The notes under the pieces are model-generated. The model was not told where the DNA came from and searched no databases. It saw only the letters and a program-made list of their open reading frames with translations. Below, piece after piece: positions 52,200 to 61,161 of a stretch of DNA of 64,000 nt; within the stretch, counting starts at the first letter, position 1; each line of letters opens with the position of its first letter. This DNA is from Pseudophaeobacter sp. Its GTDB lineage: Bacteria; Pseudomonadota; Alphaproteobacteria; Rhodobacterales; Rhodobacteraceae. The position numbers and the translations under genes are program-made. The stretch covers positions 248,001 through 312,000 of the forward strand of contig JALUXC010000003.1 in assembly GCA_027019165.1 (NCBI GenBank), written 5' to 3'.

Positions 52200-52882
52200 A
52201 GCTTTCCAAGGATATGCGCGCCTTTCAGGAGCGGATCGGCCATAGCTTCACCCGGCCCGAGTTATTGCTGCGCGCGCTGACCCATCCGTCGGTCTCTTCG
52301 GCGACGCGGCAGGACAATCAGCGGCTCGAATTTCTTGGTGACCGGGTGCTGGGCCTCGTAATGGCGACCGCCCTGCTGGAGCATGACAAGACCGCCAGCG
52401 AAGGACAGCTGGCGCCGCGTTTCAACGCGCTTGTGCGCAAAGAGGCCTGCGCCGATGTCGCGCGCCAGATCGATCTGGGCGCGGTGCTGAAACTGGGCCG
52501 GTCCGAGATGATGTCTGGCGGGCGGCGCAAGCAGGCGCTGTTGGGGGACGCGATGGAGGCGGTGATTGCCGCCGTCTACAAGGACGCAGGGTTCGAGGCG
52601 GCGCAAGCCATGATCCTGCGCCTGTGGGGCGACCGTGTCGGCGCCGTCGAGGAAGATGCGCGCGACCCAAAGACATCCTTGCAGGAATATGTCCAGGCGC
52701 GCCGCCAAAATCCGCCGTCCTATGTACAGATCGCTCGCGAAGGGCCGGATCATCAGCCGATCTTCACCATTGCGGTGCGGCTTGAGGATGGCACCGAAGA
52801 GCAGGCCTCTGCCGGGTCCAAGCGTCAGGCCGAACAGGCCGCCGCCAAGGCCCTTTTGACACGATTGGAGCAAGACACATGA
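52196..52882 (+). CDS. rnc: Ribonuclease III
   Basis: Cuts double-stranded RNA in rRNA and mRNA processing. 228 residues from a GTG overlapping the lepB stop (GTGA). The nuclease signature [17 protein letters not shown] is near residue 41, [15 protein letters not shown] carries the second acidic pair, and a dsRNA-binding domain ([19 protein letters not shown] ... [15 protein letters not shown]) ends the protein. Overlaps era by 4 nt. Confidence 0.97.
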   Translation: MKLSKDMRAFQERIGHSFTRPELLLRALTHPSVSSATRQDNQRLEFLGDRVLGLVMATALLEHDKTASEGQLAPRFNALVRKEACADVARQIDLGAVLKLGRSEMMSGGRRKQALLGDAMEAVIAAVYKDAGFEAAQAMILRLWGDRVGAVEEDARDPKTSLQEYVQARRQNPPSYVQIAREGPDHQPIFTIAVRLEDGTEEQASAGSKRQAEQAAAKALLTRLEQDT

Positions 52883-53787
52883 CCACACGCGCCGGGTTCA
52901 TTGCCCTGATCGGAGAGCCGAACGCAGGCAAATCCACTCTGCTTAACCGCATGGTGGGGGCCAAGGTCTCGATCGTTACCCACAAGGTGCAGACCACCCG
53001 TGCCCGTATTCGCGGTGTCGCGATGGAGGGCGAGAGCCAGCTTGTGTTTGTCGACACGCCGGGCCTGTTCAAACCCCGCCGCCGCCTGGATCGCGCCATG
53101 GTCGCCGCCGCCTGGGGCGGGGCGGCCGATGCGGATGTGGTTGTGCTGCTGGTCGAGGCCCATCGCGGCATCACCGAAGGGGTCGAACGGATCCTCGAAG
53201 GTCTGGGCGAGATCGGACAGGGGCGCAAGGTTGCCCTCGCGATCAACAAGATCGACAAGGTGCAGGCCGAAGAGTTGTTGGGTCTGACCAAGAAATTGAA
53301 CGACGCTTACGATTTCGCAGAAACCTTCCTGATATCAGCCGAGCGCGGCCATGGCGTCGAGGATCTGCGCCACTGGCTGGCCCAAGAGGTGCCCGAAGGC
53401 CCCTGGCTTTATCCCGAAGATCAGATCGCCGATCTGCCGATGCGCATGATTGCTGCCGAGATGACCCGCGAAAAGCTGACCCTGCGCCTGCATCAGGAAC
53501 TGCCCTACCAGTTGACCGTCGAGACCGAGAACTGGGAAGAGCGCAAAGACGGCTCTGCCAAAATCGATCAGGTGATCTACGTGGTTCGCGATGGTCACAA
53601 GGGGATCGTGCTGGGCAAGCGGGGCGAGACGATCAAGGCCGTCAGCCAGGCCGCCCGCGCCGAGTTGGAAGAGTTCCTTGACCGCAAGGTGCATCTCTTC
53701 CTGCAGGTCAAGGTGCGTCCCAACTGGCTGGAAGAGGCCGAGCGCTATTCGGAAATGGGTCTCGATTTCAAAGACGGAAACGCATGA
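52879..53787 (+). CDS. era: GTPase Era
   Basis: Assists 30S assembly by binding the 3' end of 16S rRNA. 302 residues. G1 [10 protein letters not shown]2 region TTRARIRG, G3 DTPGLF, G4 NKID; the KH domain includes [25 protein letters not shown]. rnc-era coupling by a 4-nt overlap links rRNA cleavage and subunit assembly; era overlaps the DUF1491 gene by 4 nt. Confidence 0.97.
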   Translation: MTTRAGFIALIGEPNAGKSTLLNRMVGAKVSIVTHKVQTTRARIRGVAMEGESQLVFVDTPGLFKPRRRLDRAMVAAAWGGAADADVVVLLVEAHRGITEGVERILEGLGEIGQGRKVALAINKIDKVQAEELLGLTKKLNDAYDFAETFLISAERGHGVEDLRHWLAQEVPEGPWLYPEDQIADLPMRMIAAEMTREKLTLRLHQELPYQLTVETENWEERKDGSAKIDQVIYVVRDGHKGIVLGKRGETIKAVSQAARAELEEFLDRKVHLFLQVKVRPNWLEEAERYSEMGLDFKDGNA

Positions 53788-54113
53788 GCCGCCTCACAGC
53801 GCGTTTCTGGGTCGATGCCTATCTGGCCCGCCTCAGGTTTCAGGAGATCCCGGCCTTTGTCACCGCCCATGGCGACGACACCGCAGGGGCGGTTCTGGTC
53901 AAGCTCAACACGCTGGATGGGCAGGCCGAGGCTTTTCACCGCTCCTATGACCTGATGAGCGGGGATCGCACATGGGTGGCTCTCGCTGCTGGGCCGGAGA
54001 TGGATGTGGACGCCGCCATTGCCAAACAGCGCGGCTTTGATCCGGATCTCTGGGTGATTGAGGTCGAGGACCGGCAAGGACGGCACCTGCTGGATGAACC
54101 GGGTCTGGAGTAG
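53784..54113 (+). CDS. DUF1491 family protein
   Basis: 109 residues. LTARFWVDAYLARLRFQEIPAFVTAHGDDTAGAVLVKLNTLDGQAEAF is characteristic of this alphaproteobacterial family; the C-terminus has DPDLWVIEVEDRQGRHLLDEPGL. Cytoplasmic, function unknown. Always seen near era/recO in related genomes as I recall, here overlapping era and lying 3 nt before recO. Confidence 0.9.
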   Translation: MSRLTARFWVDAYLARLRFQEIPAFVTAHGDDTAGAVLVKLNTLDGQAEAFHRSYDLMSGDRTWVALAAGPEMDVDAAIAKQRGFDPDLWVIEVEDRQGRHLLDEPGLE

Positions 54114-54116
54114 GCG

Positions 54117-54842
54117 ATGGACTGGCGCGATCATGGTATATTGCTGAGCCTGCGCCGCCATGGTGAAAGCGCCGCCATTATCGATGTTTTCACCGAAAGC
54201 CATGGCCGCCACGCGGGCGTGGTGCGCGGCGGGGCGGGGCGGCGGATGGCACCGATCCTGCAGCCGGGGGCGCAGCTTGATCTGACTTGGCGTGCCCGGC
54301 TTGAGGAACACCTTGGCAGCTACCAGGCCGAACCCTTGCGCAGCCGCGCGGCGGCGGCCCTGTCTGGACGGCTGGCGCTGGCGGGGCTCAATGCGGTGAC
54401 GGCGCTTTTGTCTTTTTGCCTGCCCGAACGCGCCGCCTATCCCGCCCTCTATGCCCGGACCGAGCAGCTTTTGGATCTGCTGGAGCAGGAGCATCTTTGG
54501 CCGTTGGCCTATCTTCACTGGGAGGTGGCCCTGCTGGAGGAAATGGGTTTCGGCCTTGATCTGACCGTCTGCGCCGTCACTGGCACGCAAGAGGGGCTGA
54601 TCTTTGTGTCCCCCAAGACGGGGCGTGCGGTGTCACAGGCGGGCGCGGGGGAATGGGCGGATCGTCTTTTGCCGCTGCCGCCCGCTCTGTTGGGGCAGGG
54701 AAAGGCTGGCAATAGCGAGATCGCCCTGGCCCTGGGCACCACCGGGCATTTCCTTGGGCATCATCTTGCACCCTCGCTTGGCAATCGTCCCTTGCCAGAG
54801 GCGCGCGGACGGCTCTTGGATCTGATCAGCCGCCTGCCGTGA
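54117..54842 (+). CDS. recO: DNA repair protein RecO
   Basis: Loads RecA on SSB-coated DNA together with RecR. 241 residues: [39 protein letters not shown] is the N-terminal OB fold, [35 protein letters not shown] the central part. The zinc cysteines of E. coli-type RecO are mostly absent (one remains), as in other alphaproteobacteria. Its last 17 nt overlap the convergent META gene. Confidence 0.95.
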   Translation: MDWRDHGILLSLRRHGESAAIIDVFTESHGRHAGVVRGGAGRRMAPILQPGAQLDLTWRARLEEHLGSYQAEPLRSRAAAALSGRLALAGLNAVTALLSFCLPERAAYPALYARTEQLLDLLEQEHLWPLAYLHWEVALLEEMGFGLDLTVCAVTGTQEGLIFVSPKTGRAVSQAGAGEWADRLLPLPPALLGQGKAGNSEIALALGTTGHFLGHHLAPSLGNRPLPEARGRLLDLISRLP

Positions 54843-55248
54843 AGACCAGCTCTCTGCCCGCTTCATTGCGCAGGATCAAAACGTCACCCGCGACTTCGGC
54901 CTCACTCATGCTTTGCAAGGCTTTGAGGTAGCGCGTTTCCTCCAGCAGCTCCGGGCAGACCGCGCGGGTGGCGGCAAGGTTGCTGGCGTCAAACCACGGA
55001 TAAGGCGCCGTGATTTCGGCGCGATAGGCGTTACAGGGGGCCTGACCGGCGATTTGGCCAGGCGCAGGGAATTCGAGGGTTGCTGTTGCAGCGAACGCTG
55101 TGCCGTCTATCTGGCTCAACTCCCATGTCTTGCCCGCCGCCCCATAGGCGGAGAGCGTTTCATCGCCCGCGCAGGCCATAAGCGGTATCATGGCTGCAGC
55201 GGCAAGGGCGCCTCGCAGATGTGCAAGGTGATGCAACGTCTTAGGCAT
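54826..55248 (-). CDS. META-domain lipoprotein (HslJ-like)
   Basis: 140 residues. Lipoprotein signal with lipobox LMAC ([18 protein letters not shown]). The META domain follows: [21 protein letters not shown], then [10 protein letters not shown] with the conserved N-x-Y, and [23 protein letters not shown]. HslJ relatives confer novobiocin resistance or heat tolerance in enterics; the role here is unproven. Next to an SGNH hydrolase gene 5 nt upstream, so co-transcribed with it. Confidence 0.86.
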   Translation of the reverse strand: MPKTLHHLAHLRGALAAAAMIPLMACAGDETLSAYGAAGKTWELSQIDGTAFAATATLEFPAPGQIAGQAPCNAYRAEITAPYPWFDASNLAATRAVCPELLEETRYLKALQSMSEAEVAGDVLILRNEAGRELVFTAGG

Positions 55249-55253
55249 CTTAG

Positions 55254-55952
55254 TCAGCTTTCTTCTTGTTCGATGAGGGCGGCGATCTTCTCACCAATCG
55301 CGGCACTGCCTTTTACCGAAGGGTGGATGCGGTCAATGGCGTGAAAGGTGAGATCGCCATGGGGGACCAATCCATCAAGTGAGAGAAAGAAGATGCCGTC
55401 GGTGACCTCGGCGAGCGCAGCGATGCGGCGGTCCAGCTCCTGTCCGTCTGTCTTGCAGTGGTCGATGGGAGAGCCGCGTCCGGGACTGCGCAGGTAACCG
55501 GTGTAGATGACGCGGGCGCCGGTTTGCCGAAGCTGTCGCAGCAGGTCCGGGATCGCGCCGCTTGTCGCGTCCTCGGCGGCCAGCCGGTTCAGCCGACGGC
55601 TACAGGCGATACAACCACAGACAAGCCACAGATCGTTGCCGCCGCCGTTCACCACGACCCAATCCCAGCTGCCGGGGCGGAATTGTTTGGGTATGTTCAA
55701 TCCCGCCGCGCCAGTCAGGGGCAGAGGGTAGATCATTCTGGCGCCAATCACCGAGCGATCCACAACCGGCTCTTTCAGGGTGTCTTCCATGGCATCAGAG
55801 ACCGCCTGCCCGGTGCCGCCATTCCAGGCCAGCATGGAATCCCCTATCACCAGAATGCGGGCCTCCGGTTTGCGATCAGGCGCCTCGCCGCAGCCGACAA
55901 GGGGCAGCAGCGCGACCAAGAGGATCAGAACCGGGCGCAACAGTACAATCAT
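55254..55952 (-). CDS. SGNH/GDSL-family hydrolase lipoprotein
   Basis: 232 residues from ATG 55952 (MIVLLRPVLILLVALLPLVGCGEAPD), giving a lipobox LVGC; ATG 55973 is the alternative. Block I ILVIGDSMLAWNGG (Ser nucleophile), block III VVVNGGGNDLW, block V IDRIHPSVKG (Asp/His). Two-Cys insert VCGCIACSRR after block III. Esterase/lipase-like; substrate unknown. Transcribed just before the META lipoprotein. Confidence 0.88.
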   Translation of the reverse strand: MIVLLRPVLILLVALLPLVGCGEAPDRKPEARILVIGDSMLAWNGGTGQAVSDAMEDTLKEPVVDRSVIGARMIYPLPLTGAAGLNIPKQFRPGSWDWVVVNGGGNDLWLVCGCIACSRRLNRLAAEDATSGAIPDLLRQLRQTGARVIYTGYLRSPGRGSPIDHCKTDGQELDRRIAALAEVTDGIFFLSLDGLVPHGDLTFHAIDRIHPSVKGSAAIGEKIAALIEQEES

Positions 55953-56028
55953 GTCAAAGGTGTACCGCCGCATAGGTTGAGGGGAAACGGGAAACTGCAC
56001 GGCTGCCGCGGTAACTTCACGACATTGC

Positions 56029-56057
56029 AAAAAAGAAGCCCGGCGCAAAGGCCGGGC
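56029..56057 (-). terminator. Intrinsic terminator of mcd
   Basis: 7-bp perfect stem gcccggc/gccgggc, 6-nt loop, followed on the minus strand by TTCTTTTTT. Lies 44 nt after the mcd stop and ahead of the SGNH gene. Confidence 0.82.
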
Positions 56058-56100
56058 CAGTCGGGGATGTCCCCGGGGAGTGATCGTTGAGAAGGGGTCG

Positions 56101-57786
56101 TCAGGCCAGCAGGCGACGGGCAATCACCTGGGCCTGAATTTCGGCGGCCCCTTCGAAAATGTTCAGGATCCGGGCATCGCACAGCACGCGGGAGATCTTG
56201 TACTCCAGCGCAAAGCCGTTGCCGCCGTGGATCTGCAGGCCATTGTCGGCAGCCGCCCAGGCGACGCGGGCGCCCAGCAGCTTTGCCATGCCAGCCTCAA
56301 GGTCGCAGCGATGGCCGTTGTCCTTTTCCCAGGCCGAGAAATAGGTCAGCTGGCGGGCCACCATGATCTCCACCGCCATCATCGCCAGCTTGGACGAGAC
56401 ACGCGGGAAGTTGATCAGGGACTTGCCGAACTGCTTGCGGTCCTGGGCGTATTGCATCGCGATATCCAGCGCCGATTGCGCAACGCCAATGGCACGGGCG
56501 GCGGTCTGGATGCGGGCGCTTTCAAAGGTCTCCATCAGCTGTTTGAAGCCCTTGCCCTCTTCGCCGCCCAGAAGGTTCTCGCCCTTGACCTTGAAACCGT
56601 CAAAGCCCAGCTCGTATTCCTTCATGCCGCGATAGCCCAGAACCTCGATCTCACCGCCGGTCATGCCTTCGGTGGGGAAGGGGTTTTCGTCGGTGCCGGG
56701 GATCTTCTCGGCCAGGAACATCGACAGGCCGCGGTGATCGGAGGTGTCGGGGTTTGTGCGTGCCAGCAGCGTCATCACATGGGTTCGCGCCGCATGGGTG
56801 ATCCAGGTCTTGTTGCCGGTGATCTCATAGTCGCCATCGGCGTTCTTTACCGCGCGGGTGCGCAAGGAGCCAAGGTCAGAGCCGGTGTTTGGTTCGGTGA
56901 AAACAGCTGTGGGCAGGATTTCGGCGCTGGCGATCTTGGGCAGCCAATTGGCTTTCTGCTCATCCGTGCCGCCTGCGATGATCAACTCGGCCGCGATTTC
57001 GGAGCGGGTGCCGAGGCTGCCAACGCCGATGTAACCGCGCGACAGTTCCTCGGAGACCACGCACATCGACGCCTTCGAGAGACCAAAGCCGCCGAACTCT
57101 TCGGGGATGGTCAGGCCGAAGACGCCCATCTCGGCCAGTTCCTCAATGATCTCGATTGGGATCAGCTCATCCTTGAGGTGCCACTCGTGGGCAAAAGGTT
57201 CGACCTTTTCCAGCGCGTAGCGGCGGAACTGGTCGCGGATCATCTCCAGCTCTTCATCCAGGCCCGAGGCGCCGAACATGACCGATCCGGCCTGTTCCTG
57301 CATCAGCTCCACCAGACGGGTTCGAGCGGCGTTGGAGTTGCCGTCGCGCACCAGCGTCATGACCTCGGCGGTGTTTAGCGCGTCTTCGGCATCTGCGCCC
57401 AGACCAAGATCCTGCAAGCGGATGATCTCACCCTGGTTCATCTGGATGCCGCCGCGGATCTGCGCCAGGTATTCGCCAAAGGCGATCTGGTGGATCAGCT
57501 GCTCCATCTCATTGAACTTGCCTTCACTATCCATGCGGGCGGCCCAGTTCTGCATCTGGCGCAGGCTGTAGACATAGGTGGCAAGCCAGGACAGCCCGTG
57601 AGCCGCAGTCTGGTGCTGTTCCACCAGCGCGCCCGAGACGCGCCCCTCAGCGGTTACCAGCTCACGCACGGCGCTTTTTGCCGCGTTCAGCAGGTCATCA
57701 AGCGGGGCAATCGTCGCTGCAGTCAAAGTCAGCAACTCGGGGAGTACAGTGGGCTTCATTTGCAAGTCTTGTCCGTCATGGGCCAT
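56101..57786 (-). CDS. mcd: (2S)-methylsuccinyl-CoA dehydrogenase
   Basis: FAD enzyme of the ethylmalonyl-CoA pathway that oxidises methylsuccinyl-CoA to mesaconyl-CoA. 561 residues, about 170 longer than ordinary acyl-CoA dehydrogenases because of an N-terminal helical domain (LTLTAATIAPLDDLLNAAKSAVRELV), which is the Mcd hallmark. The acyl-CoA dehydrogenase part starts near residue 180: EEFGGFGLSKASMCVVSEELSRGYIGVGSLGTRSEI, FTEPNTGSDLGSLRTRA, QIHGGNGFALEY, and the catalytic-base region RILNIFEGAAEIQ. Separate from ccr and ecm genes, which are not in the window. Confidence 0.86.
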   Translation of the reverse strand: MAHDGQDLQMKPTVLPELLTLTAATIAPLDDLLNAAKSAVRELVTAEGRVSGALVEQHQTAAHGLSWLATYVYSLRQMQNWAARMDSEGKFNEMEQLIHQIAFGEYLAQIRGGIQMNQGEIIRLQDLGLGADAEDALNTAEVMTLVRDGNSNAARTRLVELMQEQAGSVMFGASGLDEELEMIRDQFRRYALEKVEPFAHEWHLKDELIPIEIIEELAEMGVFGLTIPEEFGGFGLSKASMCVVSEELSRGYIGVGSLGTRSEIAAELIIAGGTDEQKANWLPKIASAEILPTAVFTEPNTGSDLGSLRTRAVKNADGDYEITGNKTWITHAARTHVMTLLARTNPDTSDHRGLSMFLAEKIPGTDENPFPTEGMTGGEIEVLGYRGMKEYELGFDGFKVKGENLLGGEEGKGFKQLMETFESARIQTAARAIGVAQSALDIAMQYAQDRKQFGKSLINFPRVSSKLAMMAVEIMVARQLTYFSAWEKDNGHRCDLEAGMAKLLGARVAWAAADNGLQIHGGNGFALEYKISRVLCDARILNIFEGAAEIQAQVIARRLLA

Positions 57787-57930
57787 GAATCACATCCTTC
57801 TTCGGTCGCTTGGTCGTAATCATTTCGCAGTTGCAGCGCAATAAAAATACGCCGCGATGCGGCATTTGGACCAAATATTTCGTCTTTATTTTGCCCGTGC
57901 AGCGGTCTGGAGGTATCGCTATGAAGAGGC

Positions 57931-58698
57931 ATGACAAGCCTTTTTTCCGCATTCACGCCTGAAGATCTTGCCGCTGCCTTTGCCGTGGCCCTGGTGGCCG
58001 GGACGGTCAAAGGGCTGGTCGGTTTTGCCATGCCGATGATTCTGATCTCAGGTCTGAGCATGTTCATGCCGCCGGATATGGCACTGGCCGGGCTGATTCT
58101 GCCGACACTTGTGACCAATGGAATGCAGGCCCTGCGTCAAGGCGTCGGGGCCGCACTGCAGTCGATGAAGCGGTTCCGGTTGTTTCTGCTTGTGGGGCTG
58201 GTGTTCCTTTTGACCAGCGCGCAGCTGGTGCGCGTGCTGCCACAAGAGGCCTTGCTGCTGATCATCGGCATTCCCGTTTCGTTGTTCGCCCTGACGCAAT
58301 TGATGGGGAAGCAACTGACCCTGTCAAAACCCACCCGCCGCTCCGAAGCGCTGGTGGGTGGCTTTGCCGGGTTTATCGGAGGTGTCTCCGGTATCTGGGG
58401 GCCGCCTACGGTGGCCTATCTGACCGCGCTTGGCACGGAAAAGAGCGAGCAGATCCGTGTGCAGGGGGTGATTTACGGCATGGGCGCAGTTGCGCTGCTG
58501 TTTGGTCATATCGCATCAGGTGTCGTGAGCAGTGAGACCGCGCCATTCTCGGTGGCCTTGATCCTGCCGGCTGTCTTGGGCATGTGGATCGGCGGGCGGC
58601 TGCATGACCGGATCGATCAGGCGGCCTTTCGCCGGGTGACACTGATTGTTCTGCTGGTCGCGGGCTTGAATTTGCTGCGCCGTGCCTTGATGCTGTGA
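57931..58698 (+). CDS. TSUP-family (TauE/SafE) membrane exporter
   Basis: 255 residues and eight predicted membrane helices in two TSUP repeats: FAVALVAGTVKGLVGFAMPMILISGLSMF and ALVGGFAGFIGGVSGIWGPPTVAYL. The GxxxGxxGxxxP pattern occurs in both. Family members export sulfite, sulfoacetate or other anions. 144 nt from mcd, divergent; a link to sulfonate metabolism cannot be shown here. Confidence 0.9.
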   Translation: MTSLFSAFTPEDLAAAFAVALVAGTVKGLVGFAMPMILISGLSMFMPPDMALAGLILPTLVTNGMQALRQGVGAALQSMKRFRLFLLVGLVFLLTSAQLVRVLPQEALLLIIGIPVSLFALTQLMGKQLTLSKPTRRSEALVGGFAGFIGGVSGIWGPPTVAYLTALGTEKSEQIRVQGVIYGMGAVALLFGHIASGVVSSETAPFSVALILPAVLGMWIGGRLHDRIDQAAFRRVTLIVLLVAGLNLLRRALML

Positions 58699-58757
58699 TC
58701 ATCACCCAAAGGTCGGGTGATACCGGGGCAAAATGAGCACGCAGGGACAGGAACGAT

Positions 58758-59657
58758 ATGGGTAGCCGTCTGAGTGCAGATCAACTGGCCCTTGGATCCA
58801 TTGTGATTTCCTTCGTTGTTCTGGCACTCAAGCTGGTCGCCTGGTGGATGACGGGCTCAATCGCCCTGTTTTCAGACGCGCTGGAATCCCTTGTGAATGT
58901 CGGCGGTGCCTTTCTGGCCTGGATGGCGGTGCGCTATGCCAGCCGCCCTGCGGATGCGGGCCATCCCTTTGGGCACCACAAGGCCGAGTATTTCTCGGCG
59001 GTGGCCGAGGGGATCATGATCATCATCGCGGCCTTTTTGATCCTAGAGCAGGCGATCTACGCCTTGATGAGCCCCATGGCGCCTGCGGATTGGGGTGTTG
59101 CCGGGCTGTGGGTCAATGCGATTGCCATGGGGGTGAACCTGATCTGGGCGCGGCTGCTGATCGGGCGTGGGGGCGTTCTGAAGTCTCCGGCGCTGGTGGC
59201 GGGCGGGCGGCATCTGATGAGCGATGTCTGGACCTCGGTCGGGGTGCTGGTCGGCCTTGGGCTTGCACTGTTGTCAGGGTGGAGCTGGCTTGACCCGGCC
59301 CTGGCCCTGATCGTCGCGGTCAATATCCTGCGCGAAGGCTACGGTGTGGTCGCGGCCTCGGTGAATGGTCTGATGGATTCCGCTGCTCCAAGCGAAGAGC
59401 GCGAAGAGATCGAGGAGATCATTCACCGCTCGGCCGAGGGCGCGCTGCAGGTCCATGGGCTGAAAACCCGCCGGGCAGGCAAGGCTTTGTTCGTGGAGTT
59501 TCACATGGTGGTCGCGGGTATGATGACCGTGCGCGCAGCCCATGACATCTGCGACCGCATCGAGGATGCGATCCGTGCCAAACTGCCCGAAGCTAAGGTC
59601 AATATCCACGTGGAGCCAGAGTACAAGCTCGAAGAGACCGGCATTTCCCCGCGCTGA
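58758..59657 (+). CDS. Cation diffusion facilitator transporter
   Basis: 299 residues, six membrane helices and a C-terminal cytoplasmic domain, aligning through its length with E. coli YiiP. In helix 2, LESLVN replaces the VDSLVD of YiiP, so the two metal aspartates are Glu and Asn, while helix 5 keeps H-x3-D in GRHLMSDVWTS. FGHHKAE matches the interface site. This suggests a metal other than zinc, but cannot decide between manganese, iron, cobalt or others. Proton-coupled efflux out of the cytoplasm. Confidence 0.9.
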   Translation: MGSRLSADQLALGSIVISFVVLALKLVAWWMTGSIALFSDALESLVNVGGAFLAWMAVRYASRPADAGHPFGHHKAEYFSAVAEGIMIIIAAFLILEQAIYALMSPMAPADWGVAGLWVNAIAMGVNLIWARLLIGRGGVLKSPALVAGGRHLMSDVWTSVGVLVGLGLALLSGWSWLDPALALIVAVNILREGYGVVAASVNGLMDSAAPSEEREEIEEIIHRSAEGALQVHGLKTRRAGKALFVEFHMVVAGMMTVRAAHDICDRIEDAIRAKLPEAKVNIHVEPEYKLEETGISPR

Positions 59658-59725
59658 GGCAATTGCATTTCCGTTTCGATTTCCGTTTAACCCATGGCGA
59701 ACAGGCACAAGGGCAGGAGCGGCAG

Positions 59726-61087
59726 ATGGTAATGGATTGGAGCAGGCTGTTGAGCCCGGGGCGCCTGTGCCGCCCTGAGTTTGAGGAAAAGCCCGGACGC
59801 CCCGCCTATCTGCAGGACTATGATCGTATCCTGTTTTCCGAACCCTTCCGCCGTCTTGCGCAAAAGACGCAGGTGCATCCCTTGCATGACCATGACCACG
59901 TGCATCACCGGATGATCCACAGCATGGAGACCTCCAGCGTCGGACGCTCGCTTGGCATTCAGGTGGGGCAGCAACTGGTGAACCGTGGCAGCCTGCCCGA
60001 AGGACAGCAGCATGTGATGGCAGGAGTGGTACAGGCCGCCTGCCTTGTGCATGACATTGGCAACCCGCCCTTTGGCCATTCCGGCGAAGACAGCATCGGG
60101 GAGTGGTTCAAGGTCCAGTTTGCAAAAGGGACCGGTCTTGCCGCCGGGATACCCGCCGATTTGCGGGCCGAGTTTGAAGCCTTTGAAGGCAACGCCCAGG
60201 GGTTTCGTATCGTTGCCCGCCTTGAGATGGGCCAGCGCGAAGGGGGCATGCGCCTGTCCTATGCAACGCTTGGGGCCTTTTCGAAATACCCCTGCACGGC
60301 TGCGGAAAAGGCGCTGCATGCATCTGATTATGTGGGGCTCAAGAAATTCGGTGTCTTCCAGTCCGAGCGGGATCTTTTTGCCGAAACAGCCGAGGCGCTG
60401 GGCTTGCCGTCCGAAGTGAGCGGTGCGGCGCAGGTCTGGCGGCGGCATCCGCTGGCCTTCCTCGTGGAGGCGGCGGATGACATCTGCTACCGCATTCTCG
60501 ATATCGAAGATGCCGCCACGGTGGGAGATCTGGACAGCGATCTGGTCGCGGGCATTCTCGAAGAGATCACCGGCAAGGCAAACCATCCGGGCGATGCGGC
60601 TCAGCCGCTGCGGGATCGGGTTGGCATGCTGCGGGCTATGGCGATTGGCGCAGCCATCGACAGCGCGGTCGACGCCTTCATGGCCAACTACGATGCCATC
60701 ATGATGGGCGAATTCAGTGATGGGCTGATGGAGGTCTCGTCAAAGGCTGCGGCCTTTGCCCGGCTGAAAGAGATCTCAAACGCCCGCATCTTTACCGCCC
60801 GGCGCAAGACCGAGCTGGAGATCTCGGGCCGTCAGGTGTTGCATGGGTTGCTCGATCACTTTGTCGGCCTCTACGAGGATCTGAAGGCCTGCGATTGGGA
60901 CGCTGAGGTGCTCAAGGCGCGTCATGGCTATTGGGCAAAGCTGATCCGTGCTGTGGACCTGGACTTGCGCGGCGTGCAGGATGACTACACGGCCCTGCAT
61001 TCGCTGGCTGATTTCGTCTCGGGCATGACCGACCGCTATGCGGTCAAGGTCCGCGACATGGTCGAGGGGCGTATTCCAGCCGGTTGA
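59726..61087 (+). CDS. dgt: Deoxyguanosinetriphosphate triphosphohydrolase-like protein
   Basis: HD-domain nucleotidase that splits dNTPs to deoxynucleoside and triphosphate. 453 residues from ATG 59726, 6-7 nt after aggag. DRILFSEPFRRLAQKTQVHPL, HHRMIHSMETSSVGRSLG (first metal His), VVQAACLVHDIGNPPFGHSGE (HD), HPLAFLVEAADDICYRILDIEDA (last Asp). Long form related to E. coli Dgt rather than the shorter YfbR. Ends at a bidirectional terminator. Confidence 0.92.
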   Translation: MVMDWSRLLSPGRLCRPEFEEKPGRPAYLQDYDRILFSEPFRRLAQKTQVHPLHDHDHVHHRMIHSMETSSVGRSLGIQVGQQLVNRGSLPEGQQHVMAGVVQAACLVHDIGNPPFGHSGEDSIGEWFKVQFAKGTGLAAGIPADLRAEFEAFEGNAQGFRIVARLEMGQREGGMRLSYATLGAFSKYPCTAAEKALHASDYVGLKKFGVFQSERDLFAETAEALGLPSEVSGAAQVWRRHPLAFLVEAADDICYRILDIEDAATVGDLDSDLVAGILEEITGKANHPGDAAQPLRDRVGMLRAMAIGAAIDSAVDAFMANYDAIMMGEFSDGLMEVSSKAAAFARLKEISNARIFTARRKTELEISGRQVLHGLLDHFVGLYEDLKACDWDAEVLKARHGYWAKLIRAVDLDLRGVQDDYTALHSLADFVSGMTDRYAVKVRDMVEGRIPAG

Positions 61088-61108
61088 GCCATTCCGGATC
61101 GGATCAAT

Positions 61109-61140
61109 GAAAAACCCCGGCACATGGCCGGGGTTTTCTA
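61109..61140. terminator. Bidirectional terminator between dgt and pckA
   Basis: Perfect 11-bp stem aaaaccccggc/gccggggtttt with a 5-nt loop; A-run and T-run on the flanks serve both converging genes. Confidence 0.9.
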
Positions 61141-61161
61141 TTTCTGACGTCGTGTGCCGCC

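Noticed and set aside
56080-57378. 432-codon open frame on the plus strand
   Set aside because: Antisense to mcd; no recognisable domain.
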